From SB15 sp964557285 (GTDB taxonomy: Bacteria; Chloroflexota; Anaerolineae; Aggregatilineales; J027), in contig CAZKZS010000001.1 in assembly GCA_964557285.1 (NCBI GenBank), forward strand, positions 1-64,000: a DNA stretch of 64,000 bases, in the 5' to 3' direction. The notes beneath the pieces were generated by a model, which searched no databases, had not been told where the DNA came from, and was given only the letters and a program-made list of their open reading frames with translations. A program made the position numbers and the translations under genes. Positions 51,803-60,622 of the stretch are shown here, one piece after another; the stretch's first letter is position 1, and each line of letters opens with the position of its first letter.

Positions 51803-51822
51803 GGGTAACAGGATTGTTACCC
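51803..51822. promoter_or_regulatory. Palindromic candidate operator upstream of the LLM gene
   Basis: A perfect inverted repeat GGGTAACA-GGAT-TGTTACCC, 20 bp, 59 bp before the LLM start. Size and symmetry suit a TetR-type repressor; no regulator gene is adjacent. Confidence 0.5.
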
Positions 51823-51877
51823 GAAGAATAGATTGTAGGGGGCTTCAGAGGCCGTGTCGAAAAAACCGGAAAAAAGA

Positions 51878-53518
51878 CTAGGCTTCGCGGATTTGCCCGT
51901 TTTCCAGATACCAGAGTTTGGTAGCGATACGGTCAATAAACCATCGGTCATGGGATACCGCAATCAGCGCCCCTTCAAACGTCTTGAGTTCATTTTCCAG
52001 CGCTTCAATGCTGGTCAAATCCAGATGGTTGGTCGGTTCGTCTAACAGCAGCACATTCGCCCGGGATGCAATCAGGCTGGCGATTTGCAGCTTGCGGCGC
52101 TGCCCCACGCTCAGCGCATAAACTTTTCGCTCCCCAAGCATCGAGTCGGAAAATAGCCCCGTGCGGTGAAGCTGTGCCAGCAAATTGCGTTCCGAACCAA
52201 TGGCTTCTTCGCGGTAGGTTTCCAGCACCGACCTGTTGAGATTCAGGGTATCCTGTTCCTGGTCAAGGTATCCGAGTCGTGCGCCGGAAGAAATGTTCAC
52301 CAGTCCTTCGTCCGGCTGAAGATAACCCATGATGATATTGAGCAGAGTCGTTTTGCCTGTGCCGTTCGGGGCAAGCAGCACGATTCGATCTCCGTTTTCC
52401 ACGACCGCGCTCAGATTCCGCAAAATAGACCGTTCGCCGTACCTTTTGCTGATATTTTCCAGGCGAATCGGCTGTTCGCTGGGCAGGGGAAGCGGGTCAA
52501 AGTTAAACCCGATACGCCAGGGACGGGTTGGACGCCGGATGTCCTCATCTTCCAGCACCGCCAGACGTTGTTTGGCATCCCGAATCACCTTACTTCGGGT
52601 GGCTTCTGCGGTAGCGATTTTGCCATTCAGGATAAATTTATCGTTATCCGTATGTGTCGATTTGCGGCCTGTGGAATGGGCTTGAATTTTCATCAGCCGT
52701 TGCAGCCGTTTAACTTCTTCGCGGTGCGCTTCATAGGCCGCCAGGTCTTTTTGATACTGCCGTTCGCGCTCCGCCAGATAATCATCGTAGTTGCCGTGAT
52801 ACATCGTCGCGCTGTGAGTCAGGGGAGAGAGTTCGATAATTTTGTTGACCACTTTGTTAATAAAACGGCGGTCATGCGAAATCACCAGCAGCGCATTTTG
52901 ATAACCGGCAAGATACTCTTCCAGCCATTCCATCGCCTCAAAGTCCAGATGGTTGGTCGGCTCATCCAGAATGAGTAAATCCGGCGAACGTAAGAGCAGC
53001 GCTGCCATCGCCACACGGGTTTTTTCCCCGCCGCTTAACGAGCCGATGAACCTGTCGGTATCCAGATGGGCGATTTTTAAACCCGTGAATACCTGCGCCA
53101 TGCGGTAATCAAGGTCATACCCGCCCCGCCGTAAAAATTCATCCTGCAACTCGCCGTAGCGGTCTAAAATCGTGCTGTCCACTGCGGCGGCGGACATCTG
53201 CTGCTCAAGCGCCTGCATTTCCAGACGCATCCGGTCAAGGTCGCCCGTGGCCCGTTCCACATACTGCTGCACAGAAAGGTGATATTCGCTGGTCACTTCC
53301 TGCGGCAGGTAGCCGACTTCCGCGCTGAGTTGAATCGTCCCCGCGTCGTAACTTTCCTGACCTAAAATAATGCGGCACAGAGTCGTTTTGCCGACTCCAT
53401 TTTCCCCGACCAGCGCGGCGCGGTCCGTCCGGTTCAGCAGAAAAGACACCTCATCAAGAATCACACGGGCGCCAAAGGATTTTTTCAGGTGGGAAATATT
53501 GAGGATTTGTTCAGACAC
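51878..53518 (-). CDS. ABC-F family ATPase (ribosome-associated or antibiotic-protection type)
   Basis: 547 residues from the GTG at 53518, chosen for its AAAGGAAA box; a GTG at 53554 has none. Two ATPase domains and no membrane region: GENGVGKTT with LSGGEKTRVAMAALLL and DEPTNHLD, then APNGTGKTT with LSVGQRRKLQIASLI and DEPTNHLD. A charged linker of about 80 residues joins them. ABC-F proteins act on the ribosome; whether this one protects against an antibiotic is unknown. The 5' leader is structured. Confidence 0.9.
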   Translation of the reverse strand: MSEQILNISHLKKSFGARVILDEVSFLLNRTDRAALVGENGVGKTTLCRIILGQESYDAGTIQLSAEVGYLPQEVTSEYHLSVQQYVERATGDLDRMRLEMQALEQQMSAAAVDSTILDRYGELQDEFLRRGGYDLDYRMAQVFTGLKIAHLDTDRFIGSLSGGEKTRVAMAALLLRSPDLLILDEPTNHLDFEAMEWLEEYLAGYQNALLVISHDRRFINKVVNKIIELSPLTHSATMYHGNYDDYLAERERQYQKDLAAYEAHREEVKRLQRLMKIQAHSTGRKSTHTDNDKFILNGKIATAEATRSKVIRDAKQRLAVLEDEDIRRPTRPWRIGFNFDPLPLPSEQPIRLENISKRYGERSILRNLSAVVENGDRIVLLAPNGTGKTTLLNIIMGYLQPDEGLVNISSGARLGYLDQEQDTLNLNRSVLETYREEAIGSERNLLAQLHRTGLFSDSMLGERKVYALSVGQRRKLQIASLIASRANVLLLDEPTNHLDLTSIEALENELKTFEGALIAVSHDRWFIDRIATKLWYLENGQIREA

Positions 53519-53530
53519 AGCAAATTTCCT

Positions 53531-53617
53531 TTCAGTAACCAGGGAATACGACACTTGGGCGGGGAGGCCGCCTAATCGGAACGTCGTAAAGGAGTCAGAT
53601 GGTTACTGAATGAACAT
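53531..53617 (-). promoter_or_regulatory. Structured 5' leader of the ABC-F gene with a four-codon ORF
   Basis: On the minus strand a 10-bp outer stem (TTCAGTAACC 53610-53601 / GGTTACTGAA 53540-53531) encloses TACGAC/GTCGTA and an apical stem TTAGGCGG/CCGCCCAA with CCTCC in the loop. The 3' side of the outer stem abuts the ribosome binding site. A mini-ORF, MFIQ plus stop (53617-53603), with AGGAGA upstream, ends inside the outer stem. Confidence 0.55.
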
Positions 53618-53678
53618 GAATTTGCTGCTGTCTCCTACTTATTAGAGCTATGGTATTAAACTTTGGGGCGGCTGTCAA

Positions 53679-54212
53679 TTAGCGAAAATGGGTACGAACA
53701 CTGCGAACATAACCACGCTGAGCGCTGCGGGCAGCTTCAATCGTGATAAATGCGTTGGGGTCAACTTCGCGTGCCTGCTCAATCACCTGATGCGCGTCCT
53801 GACGTAACACCACACTCATCAGCATTTTGACAATACCCTGCCGCCCTTCGCCTTCGGCTTCCGTCACCCCGAACCCCGCCTCCCGCAGCTTGACCGCAAT
53901 TTCATGCCCCTGGTCAATGCTGATGATATTCACTGTGACATATCCTGTCACAAACTTTTCCTCAATGAGAATCCCTACATAGCCGCCCACCGCGAATCCG
54001 GCGGCGTAAGTAATCATTTTGGGGATATTTTCAAGGTCGGTCAGCACTTTTCCGGCAGCATAGGCAAAAATCAGCGATTCGATAAAAGCCAGCACCAGCG
54101 ATAAATTACGGCGTCCATTGGCGGTCACAATCATTCGCACCGTGCCGATGGCATTGTTCAGAACACGCAAGGCAAAAAGCAGAATTAAAAAAAGGGCTTC
54201 TTCAAGGCTCAT
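53679..54212 (-). CDS. UPF0316 (DUF2179) membrane protein, copy 1
   Basis: 177 residues from the ATG at 54212, which overlaps the upstream stop by one base. Three membrane segments (ALFLILLFALRVL, LVLAFIESLIFAYAAG, MITYAAGFAVGGYVGILIEE) and a C-terminal DUF2179 domain (HEIAVKLREAGFGVTEAEGEGRQGIVKMLMSVV). This fits UPF0316/YebE-type proteins of unknown function. It is a tandem relative of the next gene; the pair may form a heteromer. Confidence 0.85.
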   Translation of the reverse strand: MSLEEALFLILLFALRVLNNAIGTVRMIVTANGRRNLSLVLAFIESLIFAYAAGKVLTDLENIPKMITYAAGFAVGGYVGILIEEKFVTGYVTVNIISIDQGHEIAVKLREAGFGVTEAEGEGRQGIVKMLMSVVLRQDAHQVIEQAREVDPNAFITIEAARSAQRGYVRSVRTHFR

Positions 54213-54724
54213 CACATTTTCCTCGCCGCATCCAGCAGACGCTCATAGACCGTTTGCTCCTCAATGGTGATGAAGGCTCTGGGGTGAATATCTTCCACTA
54301 ATTTTATCAAATGATGGGTGCGCTGGCGCTCGACAATGCTGTGCAGCAGAGTCACAAGCCCCTGTTTGCCCGTGCCTAAGGTCTGGGTAACAGGATAGCC
54401 TTCACTCCGCAGAGCAGCCGCGATTTTATCACCACCATTTGGCACGATAATTTTAATGCGAACATGCCCGATTACCAAACGCTCCTCTATGACCATGCCC
54501 GCGTAGCTGCCCGCCGATGTTCCCAGACAGTAGGCCAGAATCAGCGGCCAGGCATTCAGGTCATCCAGCACGCGGGCAAAACTGTAGGCAAAGGTGAATG
54601 ATTCCACAAACGCAATGGCCGTTCCCAGGTTGCGCCGCCCCCGCAGCGTGACAATCAGCCTGACGGTGTACAGCACGTTCACCGCCAGGGTCATCAGGAA
54701 AATAAAAATCGCCTGTGCCAGCAT
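54212..54724 (-). CDS. UPF0316 (DUF2179) membrane protein, copy 2
   Basis: 170 residues with the same layout as copy 1: AVNVLYTVRLIVTLRGRRNLGTAIAFVESFTFAY, GTSAGSYAGMVIEERLVIGHV, and GDKIAAALRSEGYPVTQTLGTGKQGLVTLLHSIV. The two differ at most positions but share the NGRRNL/RGRRNL and GYVxIxII patterns. Starts 3 bp after the lipoprotein stop. Confidence 0.85.
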   Translation of the reverse strand: MLAQAIFIFLMTLAVNVLYTVRLIVTLRGRRNLGTAIAFVESFTFAYSFARVLDDLNAWPLILAYCLGTSAGSYAGMVIEERLVIGHVRIKIIVPNGGDKIAAALRSEGYPVTQTLGTGKQGLVTLLHSIVERQRTHHLIKLVEDIHPRAFITIEEQTVYERLLDAARKM

Positions 54725-54727
54725 AAC

Positions 54728-55822
54728 TTACCGCAGAATTTCCCATTCCCCGCCCAGACGGTCACAGGGCGCTCTAGCAATATCTTCACGCAGCACCAGC
54801 GTGTACTGATAGAGAGAATCGATGTGATATTCCCCGGGCGCACGTTTAAATTGACCGTTTTCCATCGTCCCATCGGAAAGATATTCCCATCGGGTGGTGT
54901 GCATCGTTTCGGAAGTCAGCGCCCATCCCAGTGCTTCCCGCACATCCCGATTTTCCCGCCAGATTTTGCCAAATCCCCGAATCGGCTGGCTGGGAATAGC
55001 ACCGGGTAAACTGGAAGTGGTCGTGATATTGGCCGGAGGGTCAAAAGCTGGGTCACGTTCGACCATCCCTTCAACAAAGGTATCGTTAAAACATTCCCAT
55101 GTACCGCCCCAGGGGTCAACTTCCTCACCCACCAGCACCCACACCTGACGAATCGGCTCAATCCATATCATGCGTCCATGCTCAAAAACCTGTTCCACAA
55201 TCACCACGCTGTACACCTCCGGCGTTGGGAATCCGGCGGGTAGCGGCGTCGGTGTGCGGGTCGGAGTTGAGGTCGGCGGGCTGGTCACGGTGGGCAGGGG
55301 GGTTGATGTGGCCGCCGGACGCTGCGGTTCAGTCGGCACAATCGCCACCTGAGTCGGTGTGGCTTCAGGAGCAGGCTGAATCTGGGTGCTGGCAACCCAT
55401 CCGGTCAGGTCCTCATATTCAACAGAATAAAACACAATGCCAATGCGATTGGGTTCGGTTTGGGCGGTGATGTTCACTTCAGCAGAAAGCGGCAGTTCGC
55501 CAAGCACCTCCGCATCCATATTCGGCTCAGCCAGCACCACCGCCCCTTCCACCAGCACGCGCCCCTTTTCAATCGGGGCGGAGGTTTCGGTAGCGGTTAG
55601 CGTAGGGGTCGTTGAAGCGGGCATTTGAGTCGGTGTGGCCGTCACATTCAGCCCTACCTGGGTTTGCAGCGCTTCAATGGTCATCTGCTGCGCTTCAATA
55701 GTCGGCTCGTTAGTAATCACAACCTGTACCGTGCGGCGCGGTGTTTCTTCATCATCGTTTGAACAGGCCGCAGCAAAAACAGTAAACAGGGCAAGTAAAA
55801 TGAGTAAGCGTTTTAAAAACAT
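54728..55822 (-). CDS. Lipoprotein with SH3-like domain and LGWA-type C-terminal domain
   Basis: 364 residues from the ATG at 55822 (AAAGGAG box). Lipobox AAAC gives Cys20. After a Thr-rich segment, an SH3-like region (GRVLVEGAVVLAEPNMDAEVLG...GWVASTQIQP), a Thr-Pro linker, and a C-terminal domain with EHGRMIWIEP, WVLVGEEVDPWGGTW, RGFGKIWREN and LGWALTSET motifs, which recur in surface lipoproteins of this type of organism. Role probably wall or glycan binding. Confidence 0.75.
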   Translation of the reverse strand: MFLKRLLILLALFTVFAAACSNDDEETPRRTVQVVITNEPTIEAQQMTIEALQTQVGLNVTATPTQMPASTTPTLTATETSAPIEKGRVLVEGAVVLAEPNMDAEVLGELPLSAEVNITAQTEPNRIGIVFYSVEYEDLTGWVASTQIQPAPEATPTQVAIVPTEPQRPAATSTPLPTVTSPPTSTPTRTPTPLPAGFPTPEVYSVVIVEQVFEHGRMIWIEPIRQVWVLVGEEVDPWGGTWECFNDTFVEGMVERDPAFDPPANITTTSSLPGAIPSQPIRGFGKIWRENRDVREALGWALTSETMHTTRWEYLSDGTMENGQFKRAPGEYHIDSLYQYTLVLREDIARAPCDRLGGEWEILR

Positions 55823-55880
55823 AGGCGCTCCTTTGCCAGAGGGGATTGTAGGCAGGTTTGAGGGCGGCTTCAAGGGCTTG

Positions 55881-56474
55881 TCAGGCGGACGTAGGTTCGA
55901 GGTATTTCAGCGCCGTATAGGTTTCCACGTCCATATGATTTTTTTGCCAGAAGTTGGTGGGCAGTCCCATCTTGTGGCACAGCGCCCCCAGAAAATCCTC
56001 CGGCCTTGTGATACGCTCCCAGACCTGTGGTAAGAATGTACCTGTGCGAGCGCCATAACGCAAGATGACCCCATCCACTCCCGGCCGCAGCCGGGAGAGC
56101 AGTTGGCGGCTGTTAGCATACTCTAAAGGCTGCGGGGGCGTCAGGACGCTGATTTCAATAAGAATATGCGGCACTTCCTCAGGGGTGACAGGCAAAAAGC
56201 GCGGATCATGTACCGCCGATTGATAGGTGCTGTAGACCACTTCCTGACAAAGCGGCATCCGTGCCATCACCGTACCAATACACCCCCGCAGACGCCCATC
56301 CATCATCAGCGTAATAAAACAGGCGCGGGGTTCGGCCAGGGCAGCCGGAAACTGCTCCGGTTCGGGTAGGGGATACAGCTTTCCTTCCCCCGCCGCGACA
56401 AGCGCCCGTCTTGATAATTGCAGCAGGACGCTTATTTCTTCACTCGAGTACATCTCCAAGTTGTCGGTAGGCAC
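55881..56474 (-). CDS. AMMECR1-domain protein (AmmeMemoRadiSam system protein A)
   Basis: 197 residues: an AMMECR1 domain with LRGCIGTVM (near 63-71), FLPVTPEEVPHILIEISVL and GVILRYGARTGTFLPQVW. Such proteins are found with Memo and radical SAM partners in the AmmeMemoRadiSam system; those partners are not adjacent. The start is uncertain: a GTG at 56474 or the ATG at 56453. It overlaps the flavin reductase gene by 35 bp. Confidence 0.85.
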   Translation of the reverse strand: MPTDNLEMYSSEEISVLLQLSRRALVAAGEGKLYPLPEPEQFPAALAEPRACFITLMMDGRLRGCIGTVMARMPLCQEVVYSTYQSAVHDPRFLPVTPEEVPHILIEISVLTPPQPLEYANSRQLLSRLRPGVDGVILRYGARTGTFLPQVWERITRPEDFLGALCHKMGLPTNFWQKNHMDVETYTALKYLEPTSA

Positions 56475-56946
56475 GGTTATAATATAGTAGCGGCTGCTGG
56501 ATGGCTTCCCCTGAGCCGGAGGCAGCGACCACCTCTCCTACAAATATGTGATGTGTACTTCCATCATACACCGCATGGAGTTTGCAGTCCAACCACCCCA
56601 TGGCATCGGACAAAATTGGCGATCCGGTCACGGCATATTCCACCGCCAGACCGTCGAATCGGTTGGCTTCCGGTGACATTTCCGGGCCGAATCCGGCAAA
56701 GAGGTTAGAAATTTCAAGGTGCTGTTCTCCCAGCATAGACACCGAAAACGCGCGGCTGGCGAGAATCGCATCGGCGGTTTCTTTATCTTTTTGCAGGCAG
56801 ACCAGGATTAAGGGCGGCTCAAGGGTGACGGAGGTAAACGAACTGACGGTCATGCCGCGTTGCATATTTTCATGCTGTGCGCTGACAATTGTCACGCCAG
56901 TTGCCCATAAACGCATGGTTTGACGAAGTTTCTGGTCGAGAGTCAT
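56440..56946 (-). CDS. Flavin reductase-like FMN-binding protein
   Basis: 168 residues from the ATG at 56946 (AAGG before it). The fold motifs are LWATGVTIVSAQH, GMTVSSFTSVTLEPPLILVCL, SRAFSVSMLGEQH and LDCKLHAVYDGSTHHIFVGEVV. It binds FMN and usually supplies reduced flavin to a partner or reduces flavins with NAD(P)H. The overlap with the AMMECR1 gene suggests shared transcription. Confidence 0.85.
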   Translation of the reverse strand: MTLDQKLRQTMRLWATGVTIVSAQHENMQRGMTVSSFTSVTLEPPLILVCLQKDKETADAILASRAFSVSMLGEQHLEISNLFAGFGPEMSPEANRFDGLAVEYAVTGSPILSDAMGWLDCKLHAVYDGSTHHIFVGEVVAASGSGEAIQQPLLYYNRAYRQLGDVLE

Positions 56947-57039
56947 GGTGGCCTTGTGTCCAATTTTCAGAATAGGGTTACAAGGGTTATGCGGCTTAAA
57001 AGTCCGTGGAGATAGCTTACTACCAGTGTCGCCTCCGTA

Positions 57040-57061
57040 GGACACGGCATTGCCGTGTCCC
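57040..57061. repeat. Hairpin repeat family B, copy 4
   Basis: GGACACGGC-ATT-GCCGTGTCC, 9-bp stem, between the flavin reductase and phosphatase-like genes. Confidence 0.88.
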
Positions 57062-57091
57062 TGCTGCATCAACCCTTGTATTGGAGAGATT

Positions 57092-58021
57092 TTAGCTGTG
57101 GATGCCTAAAACTCGTAAAATTCCGGGGGTGATATGGGTTAAATCACTGAAGCCCTGCGCGAAAAGTTCCCGCCCCTGCCCAATCGCTATCGTCGGCACT
57201 TTGTTGCGGGTATGGTTGCGTTCATCCATGGCTTCCATGTTGCCATGATCAGAAGTGAGGACAATCAGCCCGTCCGTGTCCTGCCAGTGGGAAAGCAGTC
57301 CGGCCAGCACGCGGTCCGTCAGCTCCATAAATTCAACGGCTTCCCGCATCCTCGCCCGATGTCCAAACTCATCGGTCAGCCAGGTGCTGAACATGGAAAA
57401 ATCGCGCTGTTTACCAAGCTCCGCCAGCAGTTTTCCGGCCGCTTCGGGTTCGTAAATCGGTGCGTCCGGGTAGCCCAGATGTTCAACCCATCCCCTGCCG
57501 GTCCAATCCGGCGAGATAGCGCGATGCTGGTAATAATCCTGGTCATTGAGGAGATCGAGTCCGGCGGCCAGCACCGCATACTGAACACTGGACGGCAGCC
57601 GCCTACCATTTTGGATGACTTCAAACAGGCGCGGCGGGTGCGGATTGATGAGGGCAGCGCTGCGGCCTGTTTTTTGGAGCGTAATAAACAGGTTATCCCT
57701 ATCCAGAATATCCCGAATCGCTTTGTTGGGTTTGGGGCCGTAATGTTCGCCAATTTCGCGGGGAATATTGCGTCCGGTCAAAATGGCGGCCTGACCGCTT
57801 CCACTGGCGGGCTTATTTTTATGGACTCCCAGTTCAGCATCCGTCGGTATAAAAATTGCCCGTTCGGTTTCGATGCGCGGAGTCTCACGCAGCCAGCGCT
57901 GACCGCCCGTTAGAGCGTGCAGAGTAGGGGTGTTCATGACAGCAAAGGGATTGGTTTCCGGGTTGTTATCCCCCAGCCCTATCCCATCTATAAAAATCAG
58001 AATCACGGACATGGGACGCAT
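57092..58021 (-). CDS. Alkaline-phosphatase-superfamily metalloenzyme (phosphopentomutase/PGM-like)
   Basis: 309 residues. Metal-site motifs: IDGIG near 10-14, SGSGQAAILTG (Ser/Thr nucleophile), TDEFGH and SDHGNME with NHTRNKVP at the C-terminus. The order matches the phosphoglycerate mutase and phosphopentomutase superfamily, but the cap domain is short, so a phosphodiesterase or a different mutase is also possible. The start may be Met1 or Met4. Diverges from the KamA-like gene. Confidence 0.78.
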   Translation of the reverse strand: MRPMSVILIFIDGIGLGDNNPETNPFAVMNTPTLHALTGGQRWLRETPRIETERAIFIPTDAELGVHKNKPASGSGQAAILTGRNIPREIGEHYGPKPNKAIRDILDRDNLFITLQKTGRSAALINPHPPRLFEVIQNGRRLPSSVQYAVLAAGLDLLNDQDYYQHRAISPDWTGRGWVEHLGYPDAPIYEPEAAGKLLAELGKQRDFSMFSTWLTDEFGHRARMREAVEFMELTDRVLAGLLSHWQDTDGLIVLTSDHGNMEAMDERNHTRNKVPTIAIGQGRELFAQGFSDLTHITPGILRVLGIHS

Positions 58022-58150
58022 TGTAATGGAATCAGAGCAGAATTTCTAACGGGAAATTGGGCGGATGCGGCAGTTTTCATGTTATGATGAAGGCAATGCA
58101 TATTAACTAATATTGCAGAATGTTCTTTAAAAACAGGAAAGGAGTTGGCG

Positions 58151-59473
58151 ATGCACGTTTCCGTCACGAGATATAAAGCGTATACCCGTGACACCATTCA
58201 TACGCTCGCGCAGTATCAAACACTTTCACCCGAACTTCAGTTTGATATTCAAGTGGTTTCTGCCGTTTTGCCCTTTCGTGTCAATCCATACGTTGTAAAT
58301 GAACTGATTGATTGGCGGTATGTTCCCGACGACCCGATGTATCAGTTGACCTTTCCGCAGAAGGGGATGCTGGCTTCCAGAGATTACGCGGCAGTGGCGG
58401 ATTTAATCAAAAAGGATGCCCCCAAAGAGCAACTGCAAGCGGTTGTCAATCAAATTCGCCTGCGCTTAAACCCACACCCTGCCGGACAAATCCAGCACAA
58501 TGTGCCTGTTATGGACGACGAACCTATTCCGGGTGTGCAGCACAAATATCATGAAACCGTGCTGTTTTTTCCGGGCGCCGGACAAACCTGCCATGCCTAT
58601 TGTTCATATTGTTTCCGTTGGGCGCAGTTTGTGGGGCTGGAAGACCTTAAGTTTGCTGCGAAGGAAGCGGGTCAGCTTGCGGAATATCTGAAACGGCATC
58701 CTGAAGTCACGGATGTCCTTTTTACGGGCGGCGACCCGGCCATCATGAAAACACGGGTCATGGAACGTTACCTTGAACCCCTTTTGTCCCCCGAACTGGC
58801 GCATCTTCATACGCTGCGGATTGGGACTAAAGCGCTGGCCTACTGGCCGCAGCGATTTGTCACGGATGAGGATGCCGACGACTTGCTGCGCCTGCTAGAA
58901 CGGGTAATTTCCACCGGACGGCATGTAGCGATTATGGCGCATTTTAGCCTGCCGCGTGAACTCAATACCCCTATCGCACGGGAAGCTGTCCGGCGGCTGC
59001 GAGATATTGGCTGCGAAATTCGGATGCAAGCGCCCGTGGTACGCCATGTGAATGATGACTCCCAGCGCTGGGCGCGGCTGTGGCGGGAGGGGGTTCGCAT
59101 GGGGATGCTCCCGTATTATATGTTTGTGCTTCGGGATACGGGTGCAAAAAATTACTATGATGTGACTCTGAACGATGCCCTGCATATTTTTCAGGGGGCG
59201 TATCGTAAGTTATCCGGTCTGGGGCGGACAGTACGGGGGCCGGTCATGTCCATCACGCCGGGAAAAGTGCTGATTCACGGCCTTGCCACTGTGGACGGTC
59301 ATCGGGCTTTTGTGCTGTCGTTTATTCAGGCACGCAACCCGGAATGGGTCGGGCGGCCATTTTTTGCCCATTACGACCCTGATGCTAGCTGGTTTTATGA
59401 TTTAAAACCCCTGCCGGGACGCACCTGGTTTTTTGCTGAATCTCTGCCTTCTGTCCATCTGGTAGCAGGCTAA
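58151..59473 (+). CDS. KamA-like radical SAM aminomutase
   Basis: 440 residues from the ATG at 58151 (GGAG box 6 nt upstream). The radical SAM motif CXXXCXXC is Cys147-Cys151-Cys154 (TCHAYCSYC). Lysine 2,3-aminomutases bind PLP through a Lys in the C-terminal third; VMSITPGKVLIHG contains a candidate Lys. The FTGGDPAIMKT segment fits the SAM-binding motif. Substrate (lysine, glutamate or another) cannot be set. It may instead be the EpmB type, but its length favours KamA. Confidence 0.8.
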   Translation: MHVSVTRYKAYTRDTIHTLAQYQTLSPELQFDIQVVSAVLPFRVNPYVVNELIDWRYVPDDPMYQLTFPQKGMLASRDYAAVADLIKKDAPKEQLQAVVNQIRLRLNPHPAGQIQHNVPVMDDEPIPGVQHKYHETVLFFPGAGQTCHAYCSYCFRWAQFVGLEDLKFAAKEAGQLAEYLKRHPEVTDVLFTGGDPAIMKTRVMERYLEPLLSPELAHLHTLRIGTKALAYWPQRFVTDEDADDLLRLLERVISTGRHVAIMAHFSLPRELNTPIAREAVRRLRDIGCEIRMQAPVVRHVNDDSQRWARLWREGVRMGMLPYYMFVLRDTGAKNYYDVTLNDALHIFQGAYRKLSGLGRTVRGPVMSITPGKVLIHGLATVDGHRAFVLSFIQARNPEWVGRPFFAHYDPDASWFYDLKPLPGRTWFFAESLPSVHLVAG

Positions 59474-59541
59474 AATTCCGACTGCCAAATCGGTGACATT
59501 ATTCATTAGCAAAATCCGACGAAGTAGGGTAAACCTAGAAT

Positions 59542-59563
59542 GCAAGGGGCATTTGCCCCTTGT
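59542..59563 (+). terminator. Palindromic hairpin after the KamA-like gene
   Basis: A perfect stem CAAGGGGCA / TGCCCCTTG with a 2-nt loop (TT), followed by a T-poor run. It may end transcription of the 58151 gene weakly; a strong T run is missing. Confidence 0.45.
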
Positions 59564-59594
59564 TGGGTAACAACAATCAGAAAGTGCGTTTTTT

Positions 59595-60596
59595 ATGGAT
59601 GTGGGGATTGTAGGTTTTGGCACGTATTTCCCTCCTCAGATTGAAACTGCCGCCGACCTGGTAGACCGCACCAGTATTCCTGAAGCTGTCCTGCGCGACA
59701 AAATGGGGATTCACCAGCGCCATGTGGCGGGTGAAAACGATTCCGTCACCCAGATGGCAACCCGCGCTGCCCAAAAAGCGCTGGAAATGGCCGGAGTAAC
59801 ACCGGAACGGGTCAAACTGGTGATTTCACATGGCAGCGAATACAAAGATCATCTGGTATGGAACGCTGCTGCCAAAATTCAGCACAACATTGGCGCGGTT
59901 AACGCTTATGCGTTTGAAATGTATGCCCTATGTGCGGGAGCGCCCATCGCCATGAACATGGCACGCGGCATGATGCTGGCCGATGAAGGGCTGGATTATG
60001 TGCTGCTGGCGGCGGGCAGCCGTGAAAATGATTTAATCAACTTTCAGAATGAACGTTCGCGGTTCATGTTTAACTTTGGGGCGGGCGGCGGCGCGATGCT
60101 GCTGCAACGCGGTGCGACTCAAAACCTGATTTTAGGAGCATCGGCGCTGACCGATGGAAGCCTCTCCGAAACCGTGATTTTAACACCGGAAGCGGTAGCG
60201 GAAGGCACGGACGCAGCCATTGGCGATTTGCGCGGACGGCTGGATGTGACCAACGGTGAGTATATGGCGGAACGACTCGGCGCGGTGTCGCTGGATAGTT
60301 TTGTGCGGGTTATCCGGGAAGCGGTGGAAAAAAGTCACGCCCGCATGGAGGATGTGCGCTTTTTAGGGATTACCCACATGAAAAAATCGTTTTACCTGCA
60401 AATTCTGGAAGCGATTGGGCTGAAACCGGAACAGTCCGTGTACTTGCATGATTACGGCCATGTGCAGAGTGTCGATCAGGTGCTGGCGATTGAGCTTGGG
60501 CTGGCTGAAGGCAAAATCAAACCGGGGGATTTAATGGTGCTGGCGGGAGCAGGCACAGGCTACACCTGGAGCGCTGTTGCCGTGAGGTGGGGTTAA
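59595..60596 (+). CDS. FabH-like ketosynthase III homologue with Cys-His but no Asn
   Basis: 333 residues of the thiolase fold. Cys113 (YALCAGAP) is the nucleophile and His261 (ITHMKKSF) is present, but the usual Asn (as in YGNTSSA) is replaced by His289 (YGHVQSVD). Chain extension as in FabH needs Cys-His-Asn, so it may use another chemistry, as PqsC-like dyad enzymes do. It is followed by a CoA ligase, an alpha/beta hydrolase and a second FabH-like gene. Confidence 0.78.
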   Translation: MDVGIVGFGTYFPPQIETAADLVDRTSIPEAVLRDKMGIHQRHVAGENDSVTQMATRAAQKALEMAGVTPERVKLVISHGSEYKDHLVWNAAAKIQHNIGAVNAYAFEMYALCAGAPIAMNMARGMMLADEGLDYVLLAAGSRENDLINFQNERSRFMFNFGAGGGAMLLQRGATQNLILGASALTDGSLSETVILTPEAVAEGTDAAIGDLRGRLDVTNGEYMAERLGAVSLDSFVRVIREAVEKSHARMEDVRFLGITHMKKSFYLQILEAIGLKPEQSVYLHDYGHVQSVDQVLAIELGLAEGKIKPGDLMVLAGAGTGYTWSAVAVRWG

Positions 60597-60622
60597 AAAA
60601 TACAGGTTAAAAGGAACTGAAT

